DNA of 49,515 nucleotides, taken from the NCBI GenBank assembly GCA_013140705.1, contig JABFSH010000007.1, positions 1 to 49,515 of the forward strand, in the 5' to 3' direction. This document shows positions 17,562-26,934 of this stretch, one piece after another. How positions within the stretch are numbered: the first letter of the stretch is position 1; each line of letters begins with the position of its first letter. Position numbers and translations under genes: made by a program. The notes under the pieces were generated by a model, which was not told the DNA's origin, made no database searches, and worked only from the letters and a program-made list of their open reading frames with translations. Source of the DNA: Methylococcaceae bacterium (lineage in GTDB: Bacteria > Pseudomonadota > Gammaproteobacteria > Methylococcales > Methylomonadaceae).

Positions 17562-18782
17562 TTAGCCAGTAGTGTTATGGCGATAACGGACTTTGTTGGT
17601 TTTTGTTCGCGTCACTGCCGCTTTCTGGACACGGCTCGCGGAACGATGACTTACCTTGGGGCTTCTTACATTTTTGGCGCTAGCAACAACACGCTTGGTA
17701 TGTGAGCGATGCGCGACAGGTTTTGAGCGGCTCGATTTAACTAAGTGCACCCTTTTATTGGAATGACGATGTTTTCCAGTGGAGACTAGATGCCTGCCAT
17801 GAGAAGCGTGAGCTCGATATTTATATTTTCTTACATATCGATGATTACTGACGCTTGAATCACCACCGCTTCGAGTAACTGAAGCGGTGTGTAAATAGGC
17901 TTTGCTGCCACAGCCTAATTGATAAGGTGGCGGTCCAGTTAATGTTGCCGGCATAGAATTGATATGCTTTCCTGGCGTTGCCATATACCGGTTTTCAAAC
18001 CCGGCATCCATCATTTGGTACATGAGTTGGTAGCGTTCTACGCTGGTCATGCCACCCATGACGACCCCAATCAGACGTTTGCCATTTTGATGGGCTGCGG
18101 CGATAAGATTATATCCAGAACCGCAGGTAAATCCGGTTTTCATACCTTCCGCTCCCGGATATTTGGCGGTGAATTTGTTGATGCCGCGAAGTTCAGTGCC
18201 TTTGTAATTGAAACTGTGCGCTGAAAAGTGCTGATAATACTCCGGGAAATGACGCTGTATGTTCCATGCCAGTACTGCCATATCACGGGACGTTGTGACT
18301 TGCCAGTCGTTTGGCAATCCGGTGGCATTCATAAAACGTGTGTTGTACATGCCTAACGCATGCGCTTTTTCGGTCATTTTGGTCGAAAAATTATCTTCGT
18401 TTCCGGCCAAATGTTCAGCTAAAACGACGGCGGCGTCATTCGCAGAACGCGTGATAAGCGCTAAAATGGCATCCCGGACGGTTAAAAACTCGCCAGTACG
18501 CAAGCCTAATTTGCTGGTTGGCTGACGAGCAGCATGGCTGGATGTTCTCATGGCATCAAAAAATTGAATCTGGCCGTTTTTTAACGCTTCAAAAGTCATG
18601 TAAAGCGTCATCACTTTTGTCAGTGATGCGGGATACCACGATTGCGTTGCATTAATTTCATGTAGCACGTTGCCATTTTCGGCATCAATCATGATGGCTG
18701 CGTAGCGACCATAGCTTACTTGAGCAGTAGACATCATCCAGGCAGACATTAAAACAAGCAGAATTAATTTCAGTTTAGTCAT
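17562..18782 (-). CDS. D-alanyl-D-alanine carboxypeptidase (PBP5/6-like) with basic C-terminal tail
   Basis: A 406-residue periplasmic low-molecular-weight PBP that trims the terminal D-Ala from peptidoglycan stem peptides. A signal peptide spans about 1-25. The active-site boxes are SLTK (Ser53), SAN (113-115) and KTG (215-217, in KTGFTCGSG). After about residue 300 the usual PBP5 C-terminal domain and membrane-anchoring helix are replaced by roughly 105 residues very rich in Arg, Lys, His and Ser, with no acidic stretch. Such a tail could bind anionic wall polymers or DNA; this is inference. It lies downstream of the GH17 gene on the same strand but 368 bases away. Confidence 0.9.
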   Translation of the reverse strand: MTKLKLILLVLMSAWMMSTAQVSYGRYAAIMIDAENGNVLHEINATQSWYPASLTKVMTLYMTFEALKNGQIQFFDAMRTSSHAARQPTSKLGLRTGEFLTVRDAILALITRSANDAAVVLAEHLAGNEDNFSTKMTEKAHALGMYNTRFMNATGLPNDWQVTTSRDMAVLAWNIQRHFPEYYQHFSAHSFNYKGTELRGINKFTAKYPGAEGMKTGFTCGSGYNLIAAAHQNGKRLIGVVMGGMTSVERYQLMYQMMDAGFENRYMATPGKHINSMPATLTGPPPYQLGCGSKAYLHTASVTRSGGDSSVSNHRYVRKYKYRAHASHGRHLVSTGKHRHSNKRVHLVKSSRSKPVAHRSHTKRVVASAKNVRSPKVSHRSASRVQKAAVTRTKTNKVRYRHNTTG

Positions 18783-19150
18783 TTAAGAAAGATATAAAAT
18801 TCGGTTATGGATTAGATTGTTTCAACGCGCAGCAGTGTTAGTTCTAGGGTAAAGAGATACGCAAAACAGGGATTTGCAATGCATTTGGCTGCTTGCTTTT
18901 TTGTATGGCGAACTATATATGCATGGCTTCATACTGGCAGAGCATGAATTCTGCCATATTATAGTGGCAAATAACGAATAAAGCTGACGGAAGTAAGATT
19001 ATTTGTATCTTTCGGAATGCAGTGTTTCAAACGCTGAAAATGATGCTGCTTATTTAACTGAATGACAGCGGTAGATCAACTTTCAATTTAATGGCAACAA
19101 AAAACCGCCTGTTTTGGATCGTCATGGATTGCCAAACCAACAAGCCAATT
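18783..19150. other. Intergenic region between GH17 and carboxypeptidase genes
   Basis: No gene is seen. On the minus strand a TATAAT box lies at 18959-18964, a plausible promoter for the carboxypeptidase gene, though the -35 match is poor. A 7-base inverted repeat (TGGCAGA / TCTGCCA, 18935-18956) lies just downstream of it. Confidence 0.35.
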
Positions 19151-20164
19151 TTATTGTTTTGCTCGGCCTTTCGATTTTGGATCCGTCTTGAGCAGGCAGT
19201 GATAGGGCGGCTCGCCCTGACAAATGCCCCAATAACTGCCAAAATTGCCTTCATTGTTGGGTTTCCAGTTTTCCGAAAAAGCTTCAAAGACAACGCCGGA
19301 CCAATTTCTTTTGGCTAATTGTTTAAATGTAGACTTAATAACCTCTGCCTGATTTTGGCTGCTGGCGATGCCGCAGTGTTGCCCTGTATGTTTATTAATT
19401 TCAGTTCCCTGATTAGGGCCGTTAGGCCAGCCGAATTCGGTGAGGATCACTTCTTTGCCAGGGTAGACCTTTCTGATTTCTTCCATTCGGGCAATATGAA
19501 AGTCAGCGGCCTCATTTGCAGGAGTACATGTGTGAATGCCGGAGAATTTATTCTCCCACCAAGGGAAGACATTGATACCTATCCAGTCGACTTGCGCTCC
19601 AAAATTGGTTTGGCCACAGACCAGTGATCGATTACACCATTCCCACCAAATATCGATTGTTGTGATGGGTTGAGTGACGCCAGCTTTTCTCAAACTGTCA
19701 ATGCAGCGAATGATTTCATTATCAAAGGCATAGCCGTGGCGGGTACGCACCTCTGAGCCGCAGCTGAGTTTAATAATCGTTTCCGGAAAAGCTTTGGCGA
19801 CCTCTATGCCGTGGCTGATGGATTGTGAATTAACGGCAATGTCCTTGTCCAGCCAGAGTATTGCTATCACTTTCAGATGCCGTGCTTTGGCGGCCGTAAA
19901 GATATAGTCAAGACCGTTTAATACCCCGTAAGTCATAATGCATTTGAAATGAGCTTCTTTAACAATACGATCCAGCAATTGATCGATCAACGCTTTGGAC
20001 GGATGGGCGCCGTAATCGGGATTCATGTTTCCCACATAGGGACTAAATGCAGCACATTGCAAAGCCTCAGTCTTCTGGGAGTGCCAGGCTGGTTCGCGTG
20101 CCAGGCTGTTTTGACTCAGAGTGACCACTATGAAAATCGCTGCAGACAACAATAAAGGCTTCAT
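19151..20164 (-). CDS. Secreted glycoside hydrolase family 17-like protein
   Basis: A 337-residue secreted enzyme with a signal peptide (about 1-22) and a TIM-barrel fold like GH17 beta-1,3-glucanases. The probable nucleophile is Glu243 in LTEFGWP and the acid/base is Glu138 in SCGSEV. WIGINVFPWWE is another family segment. Bacterial members are often beta-glucan hydrolases or transglucosylases, so a role in periplasmic or extracellular glucan turnover is likely. Several cysteines suggest disulfides. The exact substrate is unknown. Confidence 0.85.
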   Translation of the reverse strand: MKPLLLSAAIFIVVTLSQNSLAREPAWHSQKTEALQCAAFSPYVGNMNPDYGAHPSKALIDQLLDRIVKEAHFKCIMTYGVLNGLDYIFTAAKARHLKVIAILWLDKDIAVNSQSISHGIEVAKAFPETIIKLSCGSEVRTRHGYAFDNEIIRCIDSLRKAGVTQPITTIDIWWEWCNRSLVCGQTNFGAQVDWIGINVFPWWENKFSGIHTCTPANEAADFHIARMEEIRKVYPGKEVILTEFGWPNGPNQGTEINKHTGQHCGIASSQNQAEVIKSTFKQLAKRNWSGVVFEAFSENWKPNNEGNFGSYWGICQGEPPYHCLLKTDPKSKGRAKQ

Positions 20165-20372
20165 GAATATCCCCTAACAAAATCAAACCATTCGTTTGTT
20201 GATCGTCGAAAGGCGATAGGATAGCGTATTCTTTGGTGCCGATTGTGAGTTTCTGTAGATTGGCTCCATGCTCAACAGAAATCGCAAGTTGAAATTGTAC
20301 AGTCGCGGTAACAGGCAGGATGTTCTCGTTGCGTTATTCAAAGGACTTACATTTAAGAAAGGTGAAAAATCA

Positions 20373-21794
20373 ATGCCAAGCTTACCTCTTAACAAAAAGC
20401 CTGATCCGCTTTCAACATTGCCCGGTCCCAAAGGCTTGCCGATTCTTGGTAATCTGTTGCAAATTGACATGCAAAAACTGCATCTGATTTTAGAAGGCTG
20501 GTCAGAACAGTATGGTGAAATTTACCGGTTCAAAATGGCCAACAAAACTGTGGTTGCGATCAGCAATCCTTCATGGATACAAACTATTTTAAAGGATCGT
20601 CCGGATACCTACCGTCGCGGCAGTGCCATCGAAAAGGTTGGTGCTGAATTTGAAAGTAATGGGGTTTTTGCTGCTGAGGGGGCAGAATGGCAACGTCAAC
20701 GGCACGTGACCATGCAGGCATTCAAAACGGAGAATTTGCGGCGATTTTATCCGGAACTATACAAAATCTGCGAGCGCTTAAAAAAGCGTTGGCAGGTCTT
20801 TGCCGATACAGGCCAAACGATTGATATTCGTAAAGAATGGATGCGATTTACCGTTGATGTTACGACTCAATTTGCATTTGGTTATGATATTAATCTGTTG
20901 GAACAAGAAGATGATAGCTTTCAGCGTCATTTGGAAAAATTTCTTCCGGTTTTCAACCGCCGTGCGAATGCTCCGTTTCCTTATTGGCACTTTATCAAAT
21001 TGCCCAGCGAACGCGCCATGGAAGCATCGTTAGCCGTCATCAAAGAGACCATTAACGGCTTTGTCCAACAAACGCGGTATCGATTAGCGCAACAAGCGGA
21101 AGCAACTGTGCAACCGGCCAATTTCCTGGAAGCGTTACTATTGGCGCGTGATGAAGCAGGCGAGGGCTTATCCAATTTAGAAATTCAGGGCAATATTATC
21201 ACCATGCTGCTGGCCGGAGAGGATACCACCGCGCATACGCTGTCGTGGCTGCTGTATTTGATCACCGAACATCCGGCGGTGCAGCATAAAATGCAACAGG
21301 AAGCAGATGCCGTCATGGGTGCTGATAGACTGCCTCAGGATATGGGTGTTATTGAGCAATTCAATTATATCGAGGCTGTTGCACAGGAGACGCTGCGTTT
21401 AAAATCGGTCACTCCGTTGTTGTTTATGGAACCGATCAAGGATGTTGAAATCGCAGGAATTTCGATACCCAAAGGCACCAGCCTTATGCTGATTAACCGC
21501 TTTGGCGCTTTGCAGGAGGAAAATTTTACCGGCGCACATAATTTTCGCCCGGAACGCTGGCTGGAAGCGACTCCAGCGGCATGCAATCATAATCGCAACG
21601 CCAGCGCCCCTTTTGGTGCCGGGCCGCGATTTTGTCCAGGGCGCAATTTAGCCTTGCTGGAGATAAAAATGGCGATGGCCATGGTGTGCAAGAATTTTTC
21701 GGTTAACCGCGTTGAAACGGAACAGCCTGTTCAGGAAATATTTTCATTTACGATGATGCCGGATAACTTGATGGTGAAATTGGCAGCTAGGTGA
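20373..21794 (+). CDS. Cytochrome P450
   Basis: A 473-residue haem monooxygenase. Landmarks are a proline-rich N-terminus (TLPGPKGLPILGNL), the I-helix oxygen-binding motif AGEDTT, the ExxR motif ETLR, and the haem loop FGAGPRFCPG with ligand Cys421. The start at 20373 is chosen because AAGG lies 10 bases upstream and the frame above it does not look like P450. There is no membrane anchor, so it should be soluble. No ferredoxin or reductase is encoded nearby, so its redox partner and substrate are unknown. It is 120 bases before putA on the same strand, with no evident functional link. Confidence 0.95.
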   Translation: MPSLPLNKKPDPLSTLPGPKGLPILGNLLQIDMQKLHLILEGWSEQYGEIYRFKMANKTVVAISNPSWIQTILKDRPDTYRRGSAIEKVGAEFESNGVFAAEGAEWQRQRHVTMQAFKTENLRRFYPELYKICERLKKRWQVFADTGQTIDIRKEWMRFTVDVTTQFAFGYDINLLEQEDDSFQRHLEKFLPVFNRRANAPFPYWHFIKLPSERAMEASLAVIKETINGFVQQTRYRLAQQAEATVQPANFLEALLLARDEAGEGLSNLEIQGNIITMLLAGEDTTAHTLSWLLYLITEHPAVQHKMQQEADAVMGADRLPQDMGVIEQFNYIEAVAQETLRLKSVTPLLFMEPIKDVEIAGISIPKGTSLMLINRFGALQEENFTGAHNFRPERWLEATPAACNHNRNASAPFGAGPRFCPGRNLALLEIKMAMAMVCKNFSVNRVETEQPVQEIFSFTMMPDNLMVKLAAR

Positions 21795-21914
21795 TGAGGT
21801 TATTAACTCCATTGTTTTGGGGCGATTATCTTCCCGGTGAACGATGATGTTAGAAGATGGTCTCAGTTTCCAGTACGTCGCTTTTGGTATACGTTTTTTT
21901 GAGTCCCCTAATGA

Positions 21915-24900
21915 ATGACGCTTGAAACCATTGTCAACACCAGAGCCGCCATTAACAAGGCTTATTTGGCCGATGAAAACGAAACGGTATCGCAAATTTT
22001 AGCGGGTCTGGATGCCTATGATTCAGTGGCTGTGACTGAGTGTGCGAAAAGCTTGGTCAACGCCGTCAGAGCAAAAAAGCATCAGCAATCGTCCATTGAC
22101 GCGTTTTTGCAGGAATATCAGCTCGATTCGCAGGAAGGTATTGTGTTGATGGGCATTGCCGAGGCCTTGCTGCGTATTCCTGATAGTTATACCCAAGATC
22201 TGTTTTTACAGGAAAAGCTGACGCATGCCGACTGGCGAAAGCATCTGCAACACAGCGACTCATGGCTGGTCAATTTGTCCAGTCAGGCGCTTTTATTGAC
22301 CCGGCAATTCGAAAACCAGGTTTTATTGGCCGAAAAAGACAGGTGGTCAATCTATGAAACGCTATTGTCTCGTATCGGTGCGCCTTTGATACGGTCTGCC
22401 ATCAAGCAGGCCATGCATTACCTGTCCGAGCAATTTGTATTTGCCGATACCATTCAGCAAGCCCTTCAACGCTGTCAGCAAAACAGCGCATATCGGTATT
22501 CCTTCGATATGTTGGGCGAGGGGGCTATAACATCGGACGATGCCGAACGGTTTTATCAATCCTATCTCTCTGCGATTGAAACGCTGTCTAAACAAGCCTT
22601 ATCTGCGGATATCTATAGCAACTCCGGTATTTCAATCAAATTATCTGCATTGTGCCCGCGTTATGAGCCTTTACAATACCGCCGGGCGGTTAAGGAATTA
22701 ACGCATAAATTACTGATTCTGGCGCAGAAGGCGTGTGCAGCCAATATTTGCATGACCGTCGATGCCGAAGAATCAGAACGGCTGGATATGTCGCTGGATA
22801 TTTTTGCCGCCGTTTTTAAACACACTGATTTACAGGGATGGACCGGGCTGGGTTTGGCGGTGCAGGCTTACCAAAAGAGGGCGTTGCCGGTTATCCGCTG
22901 GTTGGCGGCCTTGGCTGAAGCGGGGCGCGATAAAATCCATATCCGTCTCGTTAAAGGTGCCTATTGGGATAGCGAAATCAAGCGTGCGCAAGAAAATGGC
23001 CTCAGCAACTATCCGGTGTTTACGCATAAATCGGCCACTGATCTTTCTTATTTGGCGTGTGTACAGTTGATCCTGTCTCGGCCCGATGTTTTTTACCCCC
23101 AGTTTGCCACCCATAACGCCCAAACCCTGGCAGCGATCCATCACTTGGGCAAACAGCATCCCGGTTATGAGTTGCAGAGACTGCACGGGATGGGCGAATC
23201 GCTTTATCAGGAGATTATTGACGATAAAAACTGGCAGGTGCCTTGCCGAATCTACGCGCCGGTCGGACAGTATCATGAATTATTGCCTTATCTGGTCAGG
23301 CGGTTACTGGAAAATGGCGCTAATACCTCTTTTATTAATCAGATGTTTCGCGATGAAACAAGCGTAGAAGAATTGATTCGCGATCCTGTCGAGGCGGTAA
23401 CAGCAACAGCGTCGATAAAGCAGCAGGTCATTTTGCCTTGTGCGCTGTATGGAGAACGGCGGCTTAATTCTGCAGGCATCAATCTGGCAGATTCTGACGT
23501 ATTACAGCAACTGCAGCAAAATCTGGCGGTGTTTGCGGATAAACAATGGCAGGCCTATCCTCTCGTTGACGGGCGACGGTATGACGGCTTACGACAGTCG
23601 GCTTATAGTCCTTCTGATCATCGATTAACCGTGGGTAGTGTCGTTTATGCCGATGAAAAGGCGATGGAACAGGCCTTGCAGGGCGCTGCGCAGGCTTTTA
23701 CTGAATGGCGGCATTGTCCCGTCAGAACTCGTGCGGATTATCTGCAGCATGCCGCCAATCTTCTGGAACACCATCGTTTGGAGCTGGTATCGCTTTGTAT
23801 GCGCGAAGGCGGGCGCACACTAAAAGATGCCTTGGCAGAAGTGAGAGAGGCTGTCGATTTTTGTCGCTATTATGCGCAGTCAGCACTGGAATTATTCAGC
23901 GATCCTATTGAGTTGCCTGGACCGACCGGCGAGGAAAATCGGTTATATCATTACGGCCGAGGTGTTTTTGTTTGTATTAGTCCCTGGAATTTTCCGATTG
24001 CCATTTTTATCGGCCAGGTTACGGCTGCTTTAGCCGCTGGCAATACGGTGATAGCAAAACCGGCGAGTCAGACCTCGTTAACAGCGATGCGCTGCGTAGA
24101 GATTTTACATTTGGCGGGCATTCCTCAAACGGTTTTACAATTTATACCGGCAAGCGGTCAGCTGACCGGACAGCGATTGTTACCCGATTCTCGAATTGCA
24201 GGGGTTGCCTTTACCGGCTCCACTGCAACGGCACAATCGATCAATCAGCAGTTGGCAAAGCATCATCAGGCTATCGTGCCGCTGATTGCCGAAACGGGTG
24301 GCCAAAATGTCATGATCGCAGATAGTTCGGCGCTGTTGGAGCAATTGGTACAGGATGCCGTCGTTTCGGCTTTTAATAGCGCCGGCCAGCGGTGTTCGTC
24401 CTTGCGGGTCTTGTTTGTGCCTCATGACATTGCTGAGCAAACCATAACCTTGTTGAAGGGAGCTATGCAGGAGTTAGAAATCGGCGATCCAGGGCGCTTG
24501 CAAACCGATATTGGCCCCATCATCGACCAAGCTGCACTCGATCCGTTAAATCGGCATCTGGAAAAAATGCGGCAAGAGGCCAAAGTGCTTTTTCAACGGC
24601 CTTTAACGGATGATCTTCAGCAGGGCAGTTACTTTTCGCCGTGCCTGATAGAAATAGGCTCGATGGCTCAACTTACCCAGGAAATGTTTGGACCGATTCT
24701 GCATGTCATTCGCTATCAGGCGTCGGAGCTGGGGCAGGTTATTGACGCTGTCAATGCGACGGGCTATGGCTTGACTCTGGGCATTCACAGTCGTATTGAC
24801 ACAACGGTACGCATTGTTCGGGAACAAGCCAAAGTCGGCAACATTTATGTCAACCGGACGATGATAGGGGCTGTTGTCGGCGTGCAGCCTTTCGGTGGCA

Positions 24901-25034
24901 TGGGGCTTTCCGGCACAGGTCCTAAAACAGGTGGCCCTGATTATTTACGCCGTTTTGCGATTGAACAAACGGTGACGACAAATACCGCCGCGATGGGTGG
25001 CAACGTGGGGCTATTGACTCAAGATTTACGTTAA
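21915..25034 (+). CDS. putA: Bifunctional proline dehydrogenase / L-glutamate gamma-semialdehyde dehydrogenase (short PutA)
   Basis: A 1039-residue enzyme that oxidises proline to glutamate with FAD and NAD. The proline dehydrogenase barrel occupies about 140-450 (RLVKGAYWDSEIKRAQ). The aldehyde dehydrogenase half covers about 530-1030, with SPWNFPIAIFIGQ, general base Glu792 in AETGGQN and catalytic Cys826 in SAGQRCSS. It lacks both the ribbon-helix-helix DNA-binding N-terminus and the C-terminal extension of long PutA proteins. It is therefore a purely catalytic short form and cannot repress its own gene the way E. coli PutA does. Confidence 0.96.
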   Translation: MTLETIVNTRAAINKAYLADENETVSQILAGLDAYDSVAVTECAKSLVNAVRAKKHQQSSIDAFLQEYQLDSQEGIVLMGIAEALLRIPDSYTQDLFLQEKLTHADWRKHLQHSDSWLVNLSSQALLLTRQFENQVLLAEKDRWSIYETLLSRIGAPLIRSAIKQAMHYLSEQFVFADTIQQALQRCQQNSAYRYSFDMLGEGAITSDDAERFYQSYLSAIETLSKQALSADIYSNSGISIKLSALCPRYEPLQYRRAVKELTHKLLILAQKACAANICMTVDAEESERLDMSLDIFAAVFKHTDLQGWTGLGLAVQAYQKRALPVIRWLAALAEAGRDKIHIRLVKGAYWDSEIKRAQENGLSNYPVFTHKSATDLSYLACVQLILSRPDVFYPQFATHNAQTLAAIHHLGKQHPGYELQRLHGMGESLYQEIIDDKNWQVPCRIYAPVGQYHELLPYLVRRLLENGANTSFINQMFRDETSVEELIRDPVEAVTATASIKQQVILPCALYGERRLNSAGINLADSDVLQQLQQNLAVFADKQWQAYPLVDGRRYDGLRQSAYSPSDHRLTVGSVVYADEKAMEQALQGAAQAFTEWRHCPVRTRADYLQHAANLLEHHRLELVSLCMREGGRTLKDALAEVREAVDFCRYYAQSALELFSDPIELPGPTGEENRLYHYGRGVFVCISPWNFPIAIFIGQVTAALAAGNTVIAKPASQTSLTAMRCVEILHLAGIPQTVLQFIPASGQLTGQRLLPDSRIAGVAFTGSTATAQSINQQLAKHHQAIVPLIAETGGQNVMIADSSALLEQLVQDAVVSAFNSAGQRCSSLRVLFVPHDIAEQTITLLKGAMQELEIGDPGRLQTDIGPIIDQAALDPLNRHLEKMRQEAKVLFQRPLTDDLQQGSYFSPCLIEIGSMAQLTQEMFGPILHVIRYQASELGQVIDAVNATGYGLTLGIHSRIDTTVRIVREQAKVGNIYVNRTMIGAVVGVQPFGGMGLSGTGPKTGGPDYLRRFAIEQTVTTNTAAMGGNVGLLTQDLR

Positions 25035-25172
25035 GTATCGTGTGTGACAGAGCTCTAAGCAATCCACCTATCCAATTGTCAAGCATGTGTGTTAAACAGG
25101 TGGAGAAAAACGAAAGGCCTGCGTCTCTGCGGTTTTCAAGAAGCTTTATCGCCTCTATATTGATTATTGTCG

Positions 25173-26048
25173 CTACTGTTTACCGATAAAAAATGAATGT
25201 TCCGGGGGTATGGCGTCTTTCAAATAATTAAATGGTATCGAGCTATAGTAGCTGCCTTCCACCAAATCAAAACCCAGGCTACGAGCTAATTCGTCTGATT
25301 TTTTATCATCGATTTGTTGAAGAATACTCAGTCCACCTGTCGAGGATACCCATGTCTTGAACTGCTGTAAGGTAATTGATTCGACCGCTTCGTTAAGATT
25401 ACGCGCTGACAAACTGACATAATTGGGGCACAGCGTCGAAATCAAATTAAATGATTGTCTTTCCTGGTTGATGTTTTCGAATTTCAGGGCGATCTGATAG
25501 CCGCGTCGACGATAGTTTTCCAGCCCATTGATTAAGCCTTCATAATACAAAGCGTATTGATAATGCACGGTTACAACAATAATGATGTTTTTTGTTTCCA
25601 GTCCACATCGGGTGATGACCTCCTCAAAGTAAGCGCCGTGGTCTCTTTTGATGCCTAGAATATGGCGAGGATCAACCTCTAAAAAAAGCAGCTTTTCCAT
25701 ATTCGAAAGCGTCAGGTAATTCAACATGTGGACTGTGCGTGAGAGCCGGTCAAAATTAATGAACGATTCAAAATCCGGTGTTTGCTCTGTTGAGCGTTTT
25801 AATAAATTCTCGATTTCGTTAGGATACAACTGCTGAATTTTTCTTGTAGCAACTGCAATTTGAGCAGAATGGCCGACAACGGTTGTCGGCTCCGGGGTTT
25901 GCCGGAATGGCGTAAAAATACTATCGATCCGAATAGGTCCAAATAGACCGCTGACATTCCCTTTTTCCAGAATGAAGGGGCGAAAACTGGAGCGATGTTC
26001 CTGTTCAAATCGATCATTAAAATACTCCACCAAGTTTTGTAAGGGCAT
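25173..26048 (-). CDS. Degenerate EAL-domain protein
   Basis: A 291-residue cytoplasmic protein resembling EAL phosphodiesterase domains in order and pattern. The usual signature (E-A-L plus the LxR that follows) is not present: the equivalent strand reads GLFGPIRID. FLEVDPRHIL, ALKFENINQERQSFNLI and YVSLSARNLN correspond to later EAL strands. The C-terminal GGLSILQQIDDKKSDELARSLGFDLVEGSYY matches the EAL end region. With the metal ligands absent it should not hydrolyse c-di-GMP and may be a sensor or adaptor. The ATG is preceded by a clear AAGGAGAAC. It has no fused GGDEF or sensory domain. Confidence 0.72.
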   Translation of the reverse strand: MPLQNLVEYFNDRFEQEHRSSFRPFILEKGNVSGLFGPIRIDSIFTPFRQTPEPTTVVGHSAQIAVATRKIQQLYPNEIENLLKRSTEQTPDFESFINFDRLSRTVHMLNYLTLSNMEKLLFLEVDPRHILGIKRDHGAYFEEVITRCGLETKNIIIVVTVHYQYALYYEGLINGLENYRRRGYQIALKFENINQERQSFNLISTLCPNYVSLSARNLNEAVESITLQQFKTWVSSTGGLSILQQIDDKKSDELARSLGFDLVEGSYYSSIPFNYLKDAIPPEHSFFIGKQ

Positions 26049-26145
26049 AATGTTCTCCTTTTATATATGAGTAATCTCAGATGATTGCTGCTGCGCTTGC
26101 CTAAATCTCAATGTCTGTTCGCTATAGAATTGGGTCATTAAAAAA

Positions 26146-26166
26146 ATGCGGGTCAAAAACCCGCAT
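26146..26166 (-). terminator. Rho-independent terminator-like hairpin
   Basis: A perfect 8-base stem (ATGCGGGT / ACCCGCAT) with a 5-base loop. On the minus strand it is followed by a run of seven T residues including the last stem base, so it would end transcripts reading leftward. It lies upstream of the EAL gene and almost 770 bases beyond the haloperoxidase stop. It therefore ends either a long haloperoxidase 3' UTR or an unannotated RNA. Confidence 0.6.
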
Positions 26167-26477
26167 AAAAAACATCCCTGTCAACAGCAGACGACAAACC
26201 ACGAAATGAAACCATATAAACCCATTCCATCAAAATTCAGGATCAATAATCAGCTGAAGGAAGGCAAGCTATTTGTAGAATGGTTCTGAAGGTTTGTGCT
26301 GATAATAATACGGTTTTAATATTTAATATAACGATATAATTAGAATACTATATCTTTATATGAGATATAAAATGTTCGTGCTGCTTGCGAAAATCGCTGT
26401 CCACCAGAAAAAATTGAATAGCACAATTACGAAATTGACATAATTGACAAATCTAAAGTTAATCCTAGAAAAATCAG

Positions 26478-26515
26478 ATGAGTATTCCAAATCCCGTTCG
26501 TCTGAGCGCAGTCGA
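26478..26515. repeat. Inverted repeat (hairpin repeat element)
   Basis: ATTCCAAATCCCGT about 26485 is followed, after a spacer containing GAGCGCAGTCGAAGG, by its exact complement ACGGGATTTGGAAT (near 26522-26535), with further pairing outside. Boundaries are approximate. Such hairpins with a GAGC(G/T)-GTCGAAGG core occur as dispersed repeats in many proteobacterial genomes. A related fragment (TTTCGACTAGCTCAGG) is near 41278. Confidence 0.45.
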
Positions 26516-26934
26516 AGGATGTACGGGATTTGGAATGCTCACCCAGTAGGTTTGTTGTGAAATCAGCTCATGCTTCGATAAACTCTCAACAAACAGCTTT
26601 TTTGTATTTGTAAAATCAATGACTTGCAAAGATATGAAAACACAAAAAAGTACGTCGAACAGCGACTGTTTCATGGTAACGCCATGCCTCCGAAGGGGAG
26701 GGCTTATTTTGCTCAGCACGAACGGATTTCAAGCCTTTCGACTGATTTTTATAGGTTAATTTGAAACCTTTTTGCTTGTCGCATCTCAAGTCAACGTTCA
26801 GGACAAATTGGATTATGGCTTTCGAACAAAGTGTTGAAGCTTTATAAGGTAAAAGTAGAGGAATTCGCTCTAATTCAGCTTTTCCTCTACTCTAAATAAA
26901 AATGTGAGGGTTGAGGGTTGGTTAACAGGGGACG

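Larger units (their letters stand above)
26049..26934. other. Gene-poor region between EAL and haloperoxidase genes
   Basis: No convincing gene is present in these 886 bases. They contain a minus-strand terminator-like hairpin (26146-26166), an AT-rich block around 26300-26370 and a long inverted repeat around a GAGCGCAGTCGAAGG-type sequence (26478-26546). The small open frames look spurious. Confidence 0.45.

Noticed and set aside
26474-26719. 81-residue minus-strand frame in the intergenic region
   Set aside because: It crosses the inverted repeat at 26478-26546 and has no recognisable protein features.
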